A stretch of DNA of 64,000 nt. It comes from Prevotella sp. (GTDB lineage Bacteria > Bacteroidota > Bacteroidia > Bacteroidales > Bacteroidaceae). The notes under the pieces are model-generated. The model was not told the origin of the DNA. It did not search any database and worked only from the letters and a program-made list of their open reading frames with translations. The translations under genes were made by a program, and so were the position numbers. Below are positions 18,037 through 26,699 of this stretch, one piece after another (position 1 is the first letter of the stretch; every line of letters starts with the position of its first letter). Where the stretch lies: positions 1 through 64,000 of the forward strand of contig JAGAXW010000006.1 of NCBI GenBank assembly GCA_017847725.1. The letters are read 5' to 3'.

Positions 18037-20850
18037 ATGAGATTAAGAAACATCATGATGGCCGTTGCGCTCTGGATAGGCGCAACGGCCACTGTGGCAC
18101 AACAGGTGCCCACCGTACCGGTCGACCCCGATGTCCGCATCGGCAAACTTGACAACGGACTGACCTACTACATCCGCCACAACAACTGGCCCGAACAGCG
18201 CGCCGAGTTCTACATCGCCCAGCGCGTGGGCTCCATCCAGGAGGACGACAACCAGCGCGGACTGGCCCACTTCCTGGAGCACATGGCTTTCAATGGCTCT
18301 AAGCATTTCAAGGGCAACGAACTGCTGCGCTGGTGCGAGACCATCGGCGTCAAGTTCGGCACCGACCTCAATGCCTATACCTCCATCGACCAGACGGTCT
18401 ACAACATCAGCAACGTGCCCACCGTGCGCGAGTCCATCGTCGACTCCTGCCTGCTCATCCTCTACGATTGGGCCGACGGCCTGCTGCTGGAGCAGGAAGA
18501 GATAGAGAAGGAACGTGGCGTCATCCACGAGGAGTGGCGCCTGCGCACCAGTGCCCAGATGCGCATGCTGGAGCGCGACCTGCCCAAGCTCTACCCCAGC
18601 TCCAAGTACGGCCACCGCATGCCCATCGGACTGATGGAGATTATCGACAACTTTGAGCGCCCCTTCCTGCAGCAATACTACGAGAAGTGGTACCGCCCCG
18701 ACAACCAGGGCATCATCGTGGTGGGCGACATCGACGTCGACCGCGTGGAGCAGAAGATCAAGGAACTCTTCTCGCCCATCGTGCTGCCCAAGCAGCGCGC
18801 ACTGGTCACCACCGAGCCCGTGCCCGACAATGCCGAGCCCATCATCGTCATCGACAAGGACAAGGAACAGCCCTACAACGTGATAGACGTCTTCATGAAG
18901 CACAAGGCCTGCCCCGACTCGCTGAAGAACTCGATGCTCTACCTGATGGCCAACTACATGAAGAATGCCGCCACCAGCATGCTCAACGACCGTCTGAAGG
19001 AATATGCCGAGAAGCCCGAGAGCCCCTTCCTGCAGGCCTCGGCCAGCGCCGACGAGTACCTGTTCTCCAAGTCGGTCGACGCCTTCCAGATAGGCATTCT
19101 GCCCAAGGACGGACAGCAGGAGGCTGCCCTCAGCGCAGCACTCACCGAGGCCCGTCGCGCCGCTGAGTTCGGCTTCACCCCCACAGAGTACAACCGCTAC
19201 AAGGCCGACTACCTGAGTCTGCTCGACAAGCAGTATTCCAACAAGGACAAGCGCTACAACCGCCAGTTTGTTAACCAGTACGTGCAGCACTTCCTGGCCA
19301 ACGAACCCATACCCGGCATCGAATACACCTACGCCACCATGAAACAGCTGGTACCCATGCTGCCGCTGGAGGGCATCAACAGGCTGATGAAGGAACTGGT
19401 GAGCACCAACGACACCAATCTCGTGGTCATCAACTTCAACAACGAGAAGGAGGGTGCCGTATATCCCACTGAAGAGGGCATCATGAAAGCCATCGCCGCC
19501 GCCCGCGCCGCCAAGATAGAGGCCTACGTGGACAACGTGAAGGACGAGCCACTCATGACCAAGCTGCCCAAGGCCGGCAAGATTAAGAAAGAGACGCGCA
19601 ACGATCGCCTCGGCTATACCGAACTGACACTGTCCAACGGCGTGACCGTCATCCTCAAGCAGACCGACCTAAAGAAAGACCAGGTGCTGCTCTCGGCCGA
19701 AGGCTACGGAGGCTCCGCCCTCTATGGCGAGCAGGACTATGCCAACGTCAAGATGTTCGACGACGTGATAGACGCCAGCGGACTGGGCAACTTCTCACAC
19801 ACCGAACTGGAGAAGGCCCTCGCCGGCAAGGTAGCCAGCGCCTCGCTCACCATGAGCACCCACCGTCAGCACGTCAGCGGTAACTCCACTCCCAAGGACG
19901 TAGAAACCATGCTGCAGCTGGTACACCTCCACTTCACCAGCATCGCCAAGGACCAGCAGTCGTTCGACAACCTGATGCAGACCACCGAGGTGACACTGAA
20001 GAACCGTCTGCTGCAGCCCGAGGCCGTGTTCAGCGACTCGCTCGATGCCACCGCCACCTGCCACAACCCCCGCTTCAGTCCGCTCAAGACCACCGACCTG
20101 ACCAACGTCAGCTACGACCGCATCCTGCAGATAGCCAAGGAGCGCACGGCTAACGCCGCTGCCTACACCTTCACCATCGTCGGCAACTACGACGAGGCCA
20201 CCATCCGTCCGCTCATCGAGCGCTACATCGCCTCGCTGCCCGCGCAAAAGAAGGTCGAGAAGGGTGCCGACGTGTCTACCGACTTCAAGGGAGTCGTCGT
20301 CAACAGTTTCCGCCACAAGGCCGAGACGCCCAAGGCCATCGCCGTCATGCAGTGGTACTCCAAGGACATGCCCTACACGCTCGACAACTACGTCAGGGCC
20401 ACCATGGCCGGCCAGGTGCTGCAGATGGAGTATCTGAAGAAGATTCGCGAAGAGGCCAGCGCCGCCTACACCGTAGGCAGCAGTGCCATGTCCACCCGCG
20501 ACGACTTTGCCGAGCAGGCCGTCATCTTCGTCTACTGTCCCATGAAGCCTGAGAAGGCCGACACCGCCATCATCATTATGCGCCAGGAGGTAGAGACTCT
20601 CGCCAGCCATTGCGATGCCGACAAGCTGTCGAAGGTCAAGGAGTATATGCTGAAGAACCACGGCGACCAGCTGAAGCAGAACAGTTACTGGATGAGCCGC
20701 ATCGGCATCTGGCGCAAGTACGGCCTCGACTTCCACACCGACTACGAGCGCGTGGTCAACGCCCAGACGCCTGAGACCATCAGCGCCTTCGCCGCCCAAG
20801 TGCTCAAGGCCGGCAACCGTGCCGAAGTCATCATGCTGCCGGCAGAGTAG
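18037..20850 (+). CDS. M16 family zinc metallopeptidase (pitrilysin-like)
   Basis: The 937-aa exported protein starts with a signal peptide ending near AQQ. The inverted zinc motif HFLEH is at residues 78-82, with the downstream Glu in EQEEIEKERGVIHEEW. The remaining half-domains make the usual M16 double clamshell; the second half lacks an intact HxxEH, as in other single-chain M16 enzymes. It starts 9 nt after the TonB receptor, implying one transcript. It probably degrades peptides in the periplasm. Confidence 0.92.
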   Translation: MRLRNIMMAVALWIGATATVAQQVPTVPVDPDVRIGKLDNGLTYYIRHNNWPEQRAEFYIAQRVGSIQEDDNQRGLAHFLEHMAFNGSKHFKGNELLRWCETIGVKFGTDLNAYTSIDQTVYNISNVPTVRESIVDSCLLILYDWADGLLLEQEEIEKERGVIHEEWRLRTSAQMRMLERDLPKLYPSSKYGHRMPIGLMEIIDNFERPFLQQYYEKWYRPDNQGIIVVGDIDVDRVEQKIKELFSPIVLPKQRALVTTEPVPDNAEPIIVIDKDKEQPYNVIDVFMKHKACPDSLKNSMLYLMANYMKNAATSMLNDRLKEYAEKPESPFLQASASADEYLFSKSVDAFQIGILPKDGQQEAALSAALTEARRAAEFGFTPTEYNRYKADYLSLLDKQYSNKDKRYNRQFVNQYVQHFLANEPIPGIEYTYATMKQLVPMLPLEGINRLMKELVSTNDTNLVVINFNNEKEGAVYPTEEGIMKAIAAARAAKIEAYVDNVKDEPLMTKLPKAGKIKKETRNDRLGYTELTLSNGVTVILKQTDLKKDQVLLSAEGYGGSALYGEQDYANVKMFDDVIDASGLGNFSHTELEKALAGKVASASLTMSTHRQHVSGNSTPKDVETMLQLVHLHFTSIAKDQQSFDNLMQTTEVTLKNRLLQPEAVFSDSLDATATCHNPRFSPLKTTDLTNVSYDRILQIAKERTANAAAYTFTIVGNYDEATIRPLIERYIASLPAQKKVEKGADVSTDFKGVVVNSFRHKAETPKAIAVMQWYSKDMPYTLDNYVRATMAGQVLQMEYLKKIREEASAAYTVGSSAMSTRDDFAEQAVIFVYCPMKPEKADTAIIIMRQEVETLASHCDADKLSKVKEYMLKNHGDQLKQNSYWMSRIGIWRKYGLDFHTDYERVVNAQTPETISAFAAQVLKAGNRAEVIMLPAE

Positions 20851-20871
20851 CGAAGACACCTATCCCCATAT

Positions 20872-20910
20872 AAATAAGGTTCGCGCGAGGAAGTCGTGCG
20901 AGCCTTATTT
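20872..20910. terminator. Terminator after the M16 peptidase
   Basis: AAATAAGGTTCGC (20872-20884) pairs with GCGAGCCTTATTT (20898-20910) with one mismatch, followed by a T-rich stretch. Confidence 0.75.
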
Positions 20911-21169
20911 ATTCATTCTACTTGTATTTATAAATTAACGTGAGTTCGGCGAATTCGCGTAGTTCCACATAAAGTTTTTTGATGTAAACACCAAACTTTA
21001 TAAAGAAAACAGGATTCACAACAGTCCGTATCTCTTTGTGTGACTGAACTTTAGATGTGAAACTAAGTTTTGGAGAACACAGGTGTGCAGTATGGGGGGC
21101 GCTATCTATCAAAATAGGCTGTACCATCATCTACAGCAGGTTTATCACCGTCTGGAGAGCCTTAGTTCA

Positions 21170-21217
21170 TATCGTGCGACGGCCGTGGTAGATATGTGCG
21201 ACGGCCGTCGCACGATA
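21170..21217. repeat. REP-like palindromic intergenic repeat
   Basis: A 17-bp sequence starting TATCGTGCGACGG (21170-21186) is repeated as its exact reverse complement at 21201-21217, with a 14-nt spacer. The right arm also contains an 18-bp perfect palindrome, GTGCGACGGCCGTCGCAC (21196-21213). It lies in the long gap 20851-21669, which holds no intact gene. Confidence 0.7.
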
Positions 21218-21289
21218 CAATGCCACCGTCACAAAAAATGAAATAGACTATAATGGGAGATTATAGAGACGTGACGAGTCGAAAATATA

Positions 21290-21340
21290 GTTTCACACGT
21301 ATCTCGTTAAGTGTCAACGATATAAATATACGTGTGAAAC
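21290..21340. repeat. 13-bp inverted repeat in the gap before the BspA-like gene
   Basis: GTTTCACACGTAT (21290-21302) and its complement (21328-21340) flank a 25-nt AT-rich loop. Its role is unknown. Confidence 0.5.
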
Positions 21341-21361
21341 TGAATTTTTTTATCGAACTCA

Positions 21362-21535
21362 CGTTGAATTATTGCGCGGCGTGACTTCAACCATGGTTTT
21401 CCAAAAGAAGACCGATAGCAAGACAGTACACCAGCAGAAGTAACTCTGCTCACCATCCACGACAGGGGCGAGAGGGCCAATGTTTCTTCCAAATACATCA
21501 AATGGCTGGTTGCCCAACTGAAGGATAAAGAATAG
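21362..21535 (+). pseudogene. Possible decayed RelE/HigB-type toxin C-terminal fragment
   Basis: In one frame, 21440-21535 encodes VTLLTIHDRGERANVSSKY followed by IKWLVAQLKDKE and a stop, which resembles the C-terminal end of RelE/HigB toxins (xYLLTIYDKGEKxNxS). The frame is blocked by TAG just upstream. The neighbouring frame gives GVTSTMVFQKKTD, which could be the preceding strand if one frameshift is allowed. No antitoxin gene is present. The resemblance is from memory of the family only. Confidence 0.35.
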
Positions 21536-21598
21536 ACGCGCACAGCAGTGCGTTTTCACGCAGAAAAAAACAATTTTTACAATTTTTCTTCCGATTTG

Positions 21599-21629
21599 TT
21601 TGTTTTTTCCGTTTTTTTCTTTATATTTG
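21599..21629 (+). promoter_or_regulatory. Promoter of the BspA-like gene
   Basis: TTTG (21599-21602), 19 nt and TATATTTG (21622-21629) form a perfect consensus promoter 41 bases before the ATG, with the same geometry as the HU promoter. Confidence 0.85.
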
Positions 21630-21669
21630 CAATCAGATAACTATTAAAACCTATTAAACTTTCTGAACT

Positions 21670-23841
21670 ATGACTAAATTTACACGTATTCTTTTGTTTG
21701 CCCTTTGCGCCCTAATGGGGGGGGTAAATTCTGCGTTTGCGGCTGATTATGAAGATGAGAACTTTACATATGGTTTTTATACGAATAGTGGAAATGCCTA
21801 TGTAAAGAAATACAAAGGTTCTGCAACAGATGTTAACATTCCTGCTACGATTCCTCAAGATCAAGATGGAAATGCTAATACAAAGAACGTAACAGGCATA
21901 GGTGCAGGAGCTTTCGAAGGCAAAGGAACAGTTGTAAAAATTCACCTTTTAAGAGATGGGACTTACACCTTAGGAGCAAGAGCATTCAAGGGGTGTACAG
22001 CCCTAACAGAGTTAAATTGGATAGGTTCGGGAGCCTCAAGTGGAAAAACGGAAGGACGAGTATATATCCCTGTTCCTAGCAATGGAAACATTCCTGAAAG
22101 TGCATTTGAGGGGTGTACCGCAATCACCATCATTGGCACTAGATATTCCTATGTAGATTTTACTTGTGGCAAAAATGCATTCAAGGGATGTACTAATATC
22201 ACGAGTATATCAAATACACATTTCAAGAATATTGGAGAGGGCGCATTCGAAGGATGCACGTCACTGGCTTCAGTAACGTTTGCCAATGTCACAACAATTG
22301 GAGATAATGCCTTCAAAGGTTGCACCGCCCTAACAACGCCATCGTTTGAAAAAGCTACAAGTATTGGAGAGAGTGCATTCGAAGGATGTACAAGTCTAAT
22401 CCTTATAAACGCAGATGGTACTACTCCAAATTGGACAACATTTCCTGAAACTGTAAATATAGGAAACTACGCATTTAAAGGGTGTACAGGTTTAAGGCGT
22501 GTATATTTACATGCAGGCACTATTGGAGATGGAGCTTTCTCCAATTGTAACAATCTAACAGCAGATAAAGACGAAGACGGTAATTTGCCATCTGGACAAG
22601 TTCGTCTTTACGAAATCAGTTCTTTCGGGACAAACGTATTCACGACTGTCCCCCGAATGTTTATTCCATTCGAGTTATTATCTGAAGAATTACTAGAACC
22701 ATTAGGTACACTAAGCGATTTAAAAGAGAAAGTTGGGCCAATAATGAATTTTGATAGTACTGAAGGTTTCATAAAAGTTGTCAGCTGCAAAGTGCCATTC
22801 TATTCTTCCTCCAATTATATACGCCAATACCAGGTCAAGGAAGCAAAAGTCACTGGCAACAATTTACAGATAGCCACCCCTGCTTACAGCACAGGAAGGG
22901 TTGTTCCTGCTAACACTGCTGTCATTCTTAGATATACAGGTAATTCAGACTCATTTCACACTTTCAGTTTCATACGCGAAAAAAGTGATGTTAGTGCTGA
23001 TTTTAGTGACAACTGCCTACAGGCTACAGATGATAAGGTCAATGTAAATTCGGATTCACACGTCACCTATTTCAAATTAAAATCTGGGATTGCAAGTGGA
23101 ACTGGGGTTCAAGTATCCTCATTCGAAAAAATAGAATCTGCAACGGATATTCCTGCCGGCTCCGGCTACCTTGCCATCATGACGCTGGATGGTGATGAGA
23201 ATACAGACTATGCCGACGCTATCGCCGCACACGACGACGAAAGGGTGACGATGAACTTCACGCGCGGCATCACTGCCGGCAAGTGGAGCACGATATGCCT
23301 GCCGTTCGACCTGAGCAGCAGCCAGCAGACTTCTGTGTTTGGCGCTGGTGTAGAAGTGGCCAAGCTAACCGACGAGAGCACCGAAAGCACACTGAAGTTT
23401 GCTACCTTAAGCGACGAAACGATGGAGGCCAACAAACCCTATGCCATCAAAGTGGCTTCCGATTTCTCGACAGCCACCATTCCGAATGTTACGCTAAGCA
23501 ATGCCACGCCAAGCGTTACGGCTGGCGACTGGACCTTTACGGGAGTATATACACCCGGTAACATTCCTACCGGCTCCTACTTCTTCAGCGACAACAAACT
23601 GTGGCGCGCTGCTGACGACACCAACACCATTAAGGCCTTCCGCGGCTACTTCACCAATAACAGTGGTGCAGGCGCACGCGAGGTGGACTTCTCCGTCGAC
23701 GGCGAACTGACGGGTATCAGGACCATAGAAAGCGGAGTGCAGAACGTGGAGAATGAATACTTCGACCTGCAGGGCCGCAAGGTGGCCCAGCCCACGAAGG
23801 GCCTCTACATCGTAAACGGCAAAAAAATCATCGTTAAGTAA
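21670..23841 (+). CDS. Secreted BspA-like leucine-rich repeat surface protein
   Basis: The 723-aa protein has a signal peptide ending at SAFA. About nine BspA-type (LRR_5) repeats follow in residues 60-310, with the core IGxxAFxGCTxL. A non-repetitive beta-rich domain comes next. The conserved Prevotella-type C-terminus is YFDLQGRKVAQPTKGLYIVNG and the basic end KKIIVK. Such proteins bind host or microbial surfaces. The signal peptide is encoded across eight consecutive G residues (21717-21724), a possible phase-variation tract. The first two thirds are AT-rich, but from about 23140 codon usage becomes GC-rich like the neighbours, so the gene looks mosaic. Confidence 0.88.
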   Translation: MTKFTRILLFALCALMGGVNSAFAADYEDENFTYGFYTNSGNAYVKKYKGSATDVNIPATIPQDQDGNANTKNVTGIGAGAFEGKGTVVKIHLLRDGTYTLGARAFKGCTALTELNWIGSGASSGKTEGRVYIPVPSNGNIPESAFEGCTAITIIGTRYSYVDFTCGKNAFKGCTNITSISNTHFKNIGEGAFEGCTSLASVTFANVTTIGDNAFKGCTALTTPSFEKATSIGESAFEGCTSLILINADGTTPNWTTFPETVNIGNYAFKGCTGLRRVYLHAGTIGDGAFSNCNNLTADKDEDGNLPSGQVRLYEISSFGTNVFTTVPRMFIPFELLSEELLEPLGTLSDLKEKVGPIMNFDSTEGFIKVVSCKVPFYSSSNYIRQYQVKEAKVTGNNLQIATPAYSTGRVVPANTAVILRYTGNSDSFHTFSFIREKSDVSADFSDNCLQATDDKVNVNSDSHVTYFKLKSGIASGTGVQVSSFEKIESATDIPAGSGYLAIMTLDGDENTDYADAIAAHDDERVTMNFTRGITAGKWSTICLPFDLSSSQQTSVFGAGVEVAKLTDESTESTLKFATLSDETMEANKPYAIKVASDFSTATIPNVTLSNATPSVTAGDWTFTGVYTPGNIPTGSYFFSDNKLWRAADDTNTIKAFRGYFTNNSGAGAREVDFSVDGELTGIRTIESGVQNVENEYFDLQGRKVAQPTKGLYIVNGKKIIVK

Positions 23842-23862
23842 TCAAAAAGGAGGAACAGGACT

Positions 23863-24036
23863 ATGAAAAAGATATATCAGCACCCCGAGACTAAAGTTAT
23901 AAAAATATCGGCTGTCTCCCTACTTATTGTTTCAGGTGAAGGGCTTGAAGGCTTGACATCTGGCGGCGACAGCCCTGGCAATATGTCCGCCAACTCCCGC
24001 GGCTACGACTTCGACGAAGAAGACGAGTACGAATAA
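23863..24036 (+). CDS. Small 57-aa acidic-tailed peptide, unknown function
   Basis: An ATG after a strong Shine-Dalgarno-like AAGGAGGAAC opens a 57-codon frame. It begins MKKIYQHPETKVIKISAVSL and ends NSRGYDFDEEDEYE. The basic start, a short hydrophobic stretch (VSLLIVSGE) and a Gly/Ser-rich, then Asp/Glu-rich tail resemble short peptides often found in Bacteroidales genomes next to surface-protein genes. It lies 21 nt after the BspA-like gene, so the two are probably cotranscribed. I do not know its function; a modified or secreted peptide precursor is one possibility. Confidence 0.7.
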   Translation: MKKIYQHPETKVIKISAVSLLIVSGEGLEGLTSGGDSPGNMSANSRGYDFDEEDEYE

Positions 24037-24107
24037 CTAAGGAGTACGGCGACGAGCCGCGCGGGCAGGCAACGCCGCGGCCGCTGACATTACGGCTATT
24101 TTGCTGG

Positions 24108-24145
24108 AAAACGGTGAACGTTTTTGCGGAAACGTTCACCGTTTT
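24108..24145. terminator. Strong hairpin terminator after the BspA/peptide operon
   Basis: AAAACGGTGAACGTTT (24108-24123) and its perfect complement (24130-24145) enclose a 6-nt loop and are followed by TTTT. It ends the BspA-peptide transcript. The rest of 24037-24423 holds only the two metK promoters. Confidence 0.85.
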
Positions 24146-24279
24146 TGGACGGCGTGGGTTGTTTTCTTCGCGCGAACCACCATTAGGCAGAGGCTTTCCC
24201 GAAGATTGGATGAAGAATAAAAATCGATTTCGGTTTGTAGCGAAGGGACTGCGTCTGGGCAAAAAAAAGAATAAATTCT

Positions 24280-24310
24280 TTTGTATTGCGCCCGACTTTC
24301 CGTACCTTTG
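24280..24310 (+). promoter_or_regulatory. metK upstream promoter (copy 1)
   Basis: TTTG (24280-24283), 19 nt and TACCTTTG (24303-24310). A perfect dyad AAAAGAAT-AA-ATTCTTTT overlaps the -33 box. This is the first of two tandem related copies. Confidence 0.65.
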
Positions 24311-24362
24311 CCACTTCGCAGCGAAGGTACTACGTCTCGGAATAAAAAACAAAAGTATTTGT

Positions 24363-24393
24363 TTTGTTCTTCTCTCGACTTTTCGTACCTTTG
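24363..24393 (+). promoter_or_regulatory. metK downstream promoter (copy 2)
   Basis: TTTG (24363-24366), 19 nt and TACCTTTG (24386-24393), with a dyad AAAACAAA-AGTA-TTTGTTTT over the -33 box. The copy shares GCGAAGG, CGTCT and CGACTTT(T/C)CGTACCTTTG with copy 1. Confidence 0.7.
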
Positions 24394-24423
24394 CAGGCGG
24401 AAACATAATATATATTATAGAAG

Positions 24424-25683
24424 ATGTCATATTTATTTTCATCAGAATCAGTGTCAGAGGGCCATCCCGACAAGGTGGCCGACCAGATAAGCGACGCCAT
24501 ACTGGACCAGTTTCTGGCCTACGACGAGCATGCCCGCGTGGCCTGTGAGTCGTTTGTCACCACAGGTCAGGTGGTCATCATGGGCGAGGTGCGCAGCGAG
24601 GTGTATATCGACCTGCAGACCATCGCCCGCAACACCATCAAGAAGATTGGCTACACGAAGGCCGAATACCAGTTTGACGGCAACTCGTGCGGCATACTGA
24701 CGGCCATCCACGAACAGAGCGACGACATCAACCGCGGCGTGGACACGGGCAACGAGGACGAGCAGGGTGCCGGCGACCAGGGCATGATGTTCGGCTATGC
24801 CACCAACGAGACGGAGAGCCTGATGCCCGTATCGCTCGACCTGGCCCACCTGCTGATGCGCACGCTGGCCGAGATACGCAAGGAGGGCAAGGTGATGACC
24901 TATCTGAGGCCCGACGCCAAGAGTCAGGTGACGGTGGAGTACAGCGACGACGGCATTCCCCAGCGCATCGACACCATCGTGGTGTCGACCCAGCACGACG
25001 ATTTCGACAGCGACGACAAGCGCATGCTGCAGCAGATTCGCGAGGATGTCATCAACATCCTCGTGCCCCGCACCAAGGAGAAGATACACTCGCAGAAGGT
25101 GCTCAGCCTGTTTGGCGACGACATCAAATACTACGTGAACCCCACGGGCAAGTTTGTCATCGGCGGCCCGCACGGCGACACCGGACTGACGGGCCGCAAG
25201 ATCATCGTCGACACCTACGGCGGCAAGGGTGCCCACGGAGGCGGAGCCTTCTCGGGCAAGGACTCGTCGAAGGTGGACCGCTCGGCAGCCTATGCCGCCC
25301 GCCACATCGCCAAGAACATGGTGGCAGCGGGCGTGGCCGACGAGATGCTGGTGCAGGTGAGCTACGCCATCGGCGTGGCCCGGCCCATGAACATCTACGT
25401 GAACACCTACGGCCACTCGCACGTCAACATGAGCGACGGCGAAATAGCCAAGAAGGTGGAGGAGCTGTTCGACCTGCGGCCCAAGGCCATCGAGCGCACC
25501 CTGAAGCTGCGCCAGCCCATGTATCTGGAGACGGCGGCCTATGGCCACATGGGACGGCAGCCGGAGACGGTGAAGAAGACCTTCACCAGCCGCTATCACG
25601 AGACCAAGGTGATGGACGTGGAGCTGTTCACCTGGGAGAAACTGGACCGCGTAGACGACATCAAGAGGGCTTTCGGCCTGTAA
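24424..25683 (+). CDS. metK: S-adenosylmethionine synthetase
   Basis: The 419-aa enzyme makes S-adenosylmethionine from ATP and methionine. It has [19 protein letters not shown] at the start (ATP-site His), [15 protein letters not shown] near residue 115, and [19 protein letters not shown] near residue 275. It is a little longer than the E. coli enzyme (384 aa). A tandem pair of promoters lies upstream. The DUF4271 gene follows after only 4 nt. Confidence 0.97.
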   Translation: MSYLFSSESVSEGHPDKVADQISDAILDQFLAYDEHARVACESFVTTGQVVIMGEVRSEVYIDLQTIARNTIKKIGYTKAEYQFDGNSCGILTAIHEQSDDINRGVDTGNEDEQGAGDQGMMFGYATNETESLMPVSLDLAHLLMRTLAEIRKEGKVMTYLRPDAKSQVTVEYSDDGIPQRIDTIVVSTQHDDFDSDDKRMLQQIREDVINILVPRTKEKIHSQKVLSLFGDDIKYYVNPTGKFVIGGPHGDTGLTGRKIIVDTYGGKGAHGGGAFSGKDSSKVDRSAAYAARHIAKNMVAAGVADEMLVQVSYAIGVARPMNIYVNTYGHSHVNMSDGEIAKKVEELFDLRPKAIERTLKLRQPMYLETAAYGHMGRQPETVKKTFTSRYHETKVMDVELFTWEKLDRVDDIKRAFGL

Positions 25684-25687
25684 CGGC

Positions 25688-26692
25688 GTGATACAACAGG
25701 ACAGCATACAGACAGACATGTCGGTGGAGGGCAGCGCAGACGTTGTCCTCCACCGACCGCTTACACCCGCACAGGTGCTGAGCTGGCTGCCCCACGACGC
25801 TACCCCCGCCCAGCAGGACTCGGCCATACAGGCACACTTCAAGCCGTCGGAAATCAGATGGAGCAAGCGCCCCGACACGCTGCACCTGCCCGGCCACGAC
25901 AAGGGGCGCAACCTGCTCGACGTGAACATCCCGCAATACTACCGCGAGGGATTTTTCTCGAAAGACACCCTCTTCCACCCCGAACTGCCCGGAGGGCGCT
26001 ACGGCACGGCGGGCGACCCCGTGCCCTACAACGCCCAGAACGACCACATCATCACGCTGATATTGCTGCTATGCTTCGTCACGGCCTTCATCTCCATCTC
26101 CAGCGTGCGCGACTTCATCGCACGGCAGACGAAGAACTTCTTCTACGGCACGAGGGCAGAGATAACCGAGACCACCAACGAATGGCGCTTCCAGCTGTTC
26201 CTCGTATTCCTCACGGGACTGCAGCTGGCGCTACTCTACTACTTCTACACGCTCAACTACATCAGCGACACCTTCGTGCTGGCCTCGCAATACCACCTCA
26301 TTGCCATCTACCTGGCCATCATACTGGGCTACTTCCTGTTCAAGATGGTGGCCTACAGTATCGTGAATGGAGTCATCTTCGACAGTAAAAGAAACGGACA
26401 ATGGATAAAACAATATATGTTCATCACCTCGGTAGAGGGCGTGCTGCTTTTTCCCGATGTCATCCTGCAGGCCTACTTTAATCTGTCGGCTCGGTTTGTT
26501 ATAATTTATTTTACAATCGCACTGATTTTGGTCAAAATATTGACTATTTACAAGTGTTTTACAATCTTTTTCCAGCGAAACGTCGTCAGTCTGCAAATAA
26601 TTTTGTACCTTTGTGCGCTCGAAATTGTACCCATGCTCCTTTTGTGGAGGATTCTGGGTATCACAGCAAACAATTTGAAAATAAACTTTTAA
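25688..26692 (+). CDS. DUF4271 family membrane protein
   Basis: The 334-aa protein has a soluble N-terminal region of about 115 residues, then hydrophobic segments (ITLILLLCFVTAFISISSV, LFLVFLTGLQLALLYYF, LIAIYLAIILGYFLF and others) making five to seven membrane helices. Its place directly before hemD and its length fit the Bacteroidota DUF4271 family, whose function is not established. The GTG at 25688 is assumed; an ATG at 25718 (MSVEG) is an alternative. Confidence 0.7.
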   Translation: MIQQDSIQTDMSVEGSADVVLHRPLTPAQVLSWLPHDATPAQQDSAIQAHFKPSEIRWSKRPDTLHLPGHDKGRNLLDVNIPQYYREGFFSKDTLFHPELPGGRYGTAGDPVPYNAQNDHIITLILLLCFVTAFISISSVRDFIARQTKNFFYGTRAEITETTNEWRFQLFLVFLTGLQLALLYYFYTLNYISDTFVLASQYHLIAIYLAIILGYFLFKMVAYSIVNGVIFDSKRNGQWIKQYMFITSVEGVLLFPDVILQAYFNLSARFVIIYFTIALILVKILTIYKCFTIFFQRNVVSLQIILYLCALEIVPMLLLWRILGITANNLKINF

Positions 26693-26699
26693 GACACTG

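Noticed and set aside
20918-21130. 70-codon minus-strand frame after the M16 peptidase
   Set aside because: No start context or similarity; it lies in AT-rich intergenic DNA with palindromes.
24454-25929. 491-codon frame antisense to metK
   Set aside because: metK is unmistakable on the plus strand; the antisense product is low-complexity Val/His/Leu.
26606-26613. TACCTTTG inside the 3' end of the DUF4271 gene as a hemD promoter
   Set aside because: It falls within conserved-looking codons (LYLCA) and has no -33 box, so chance is likely.
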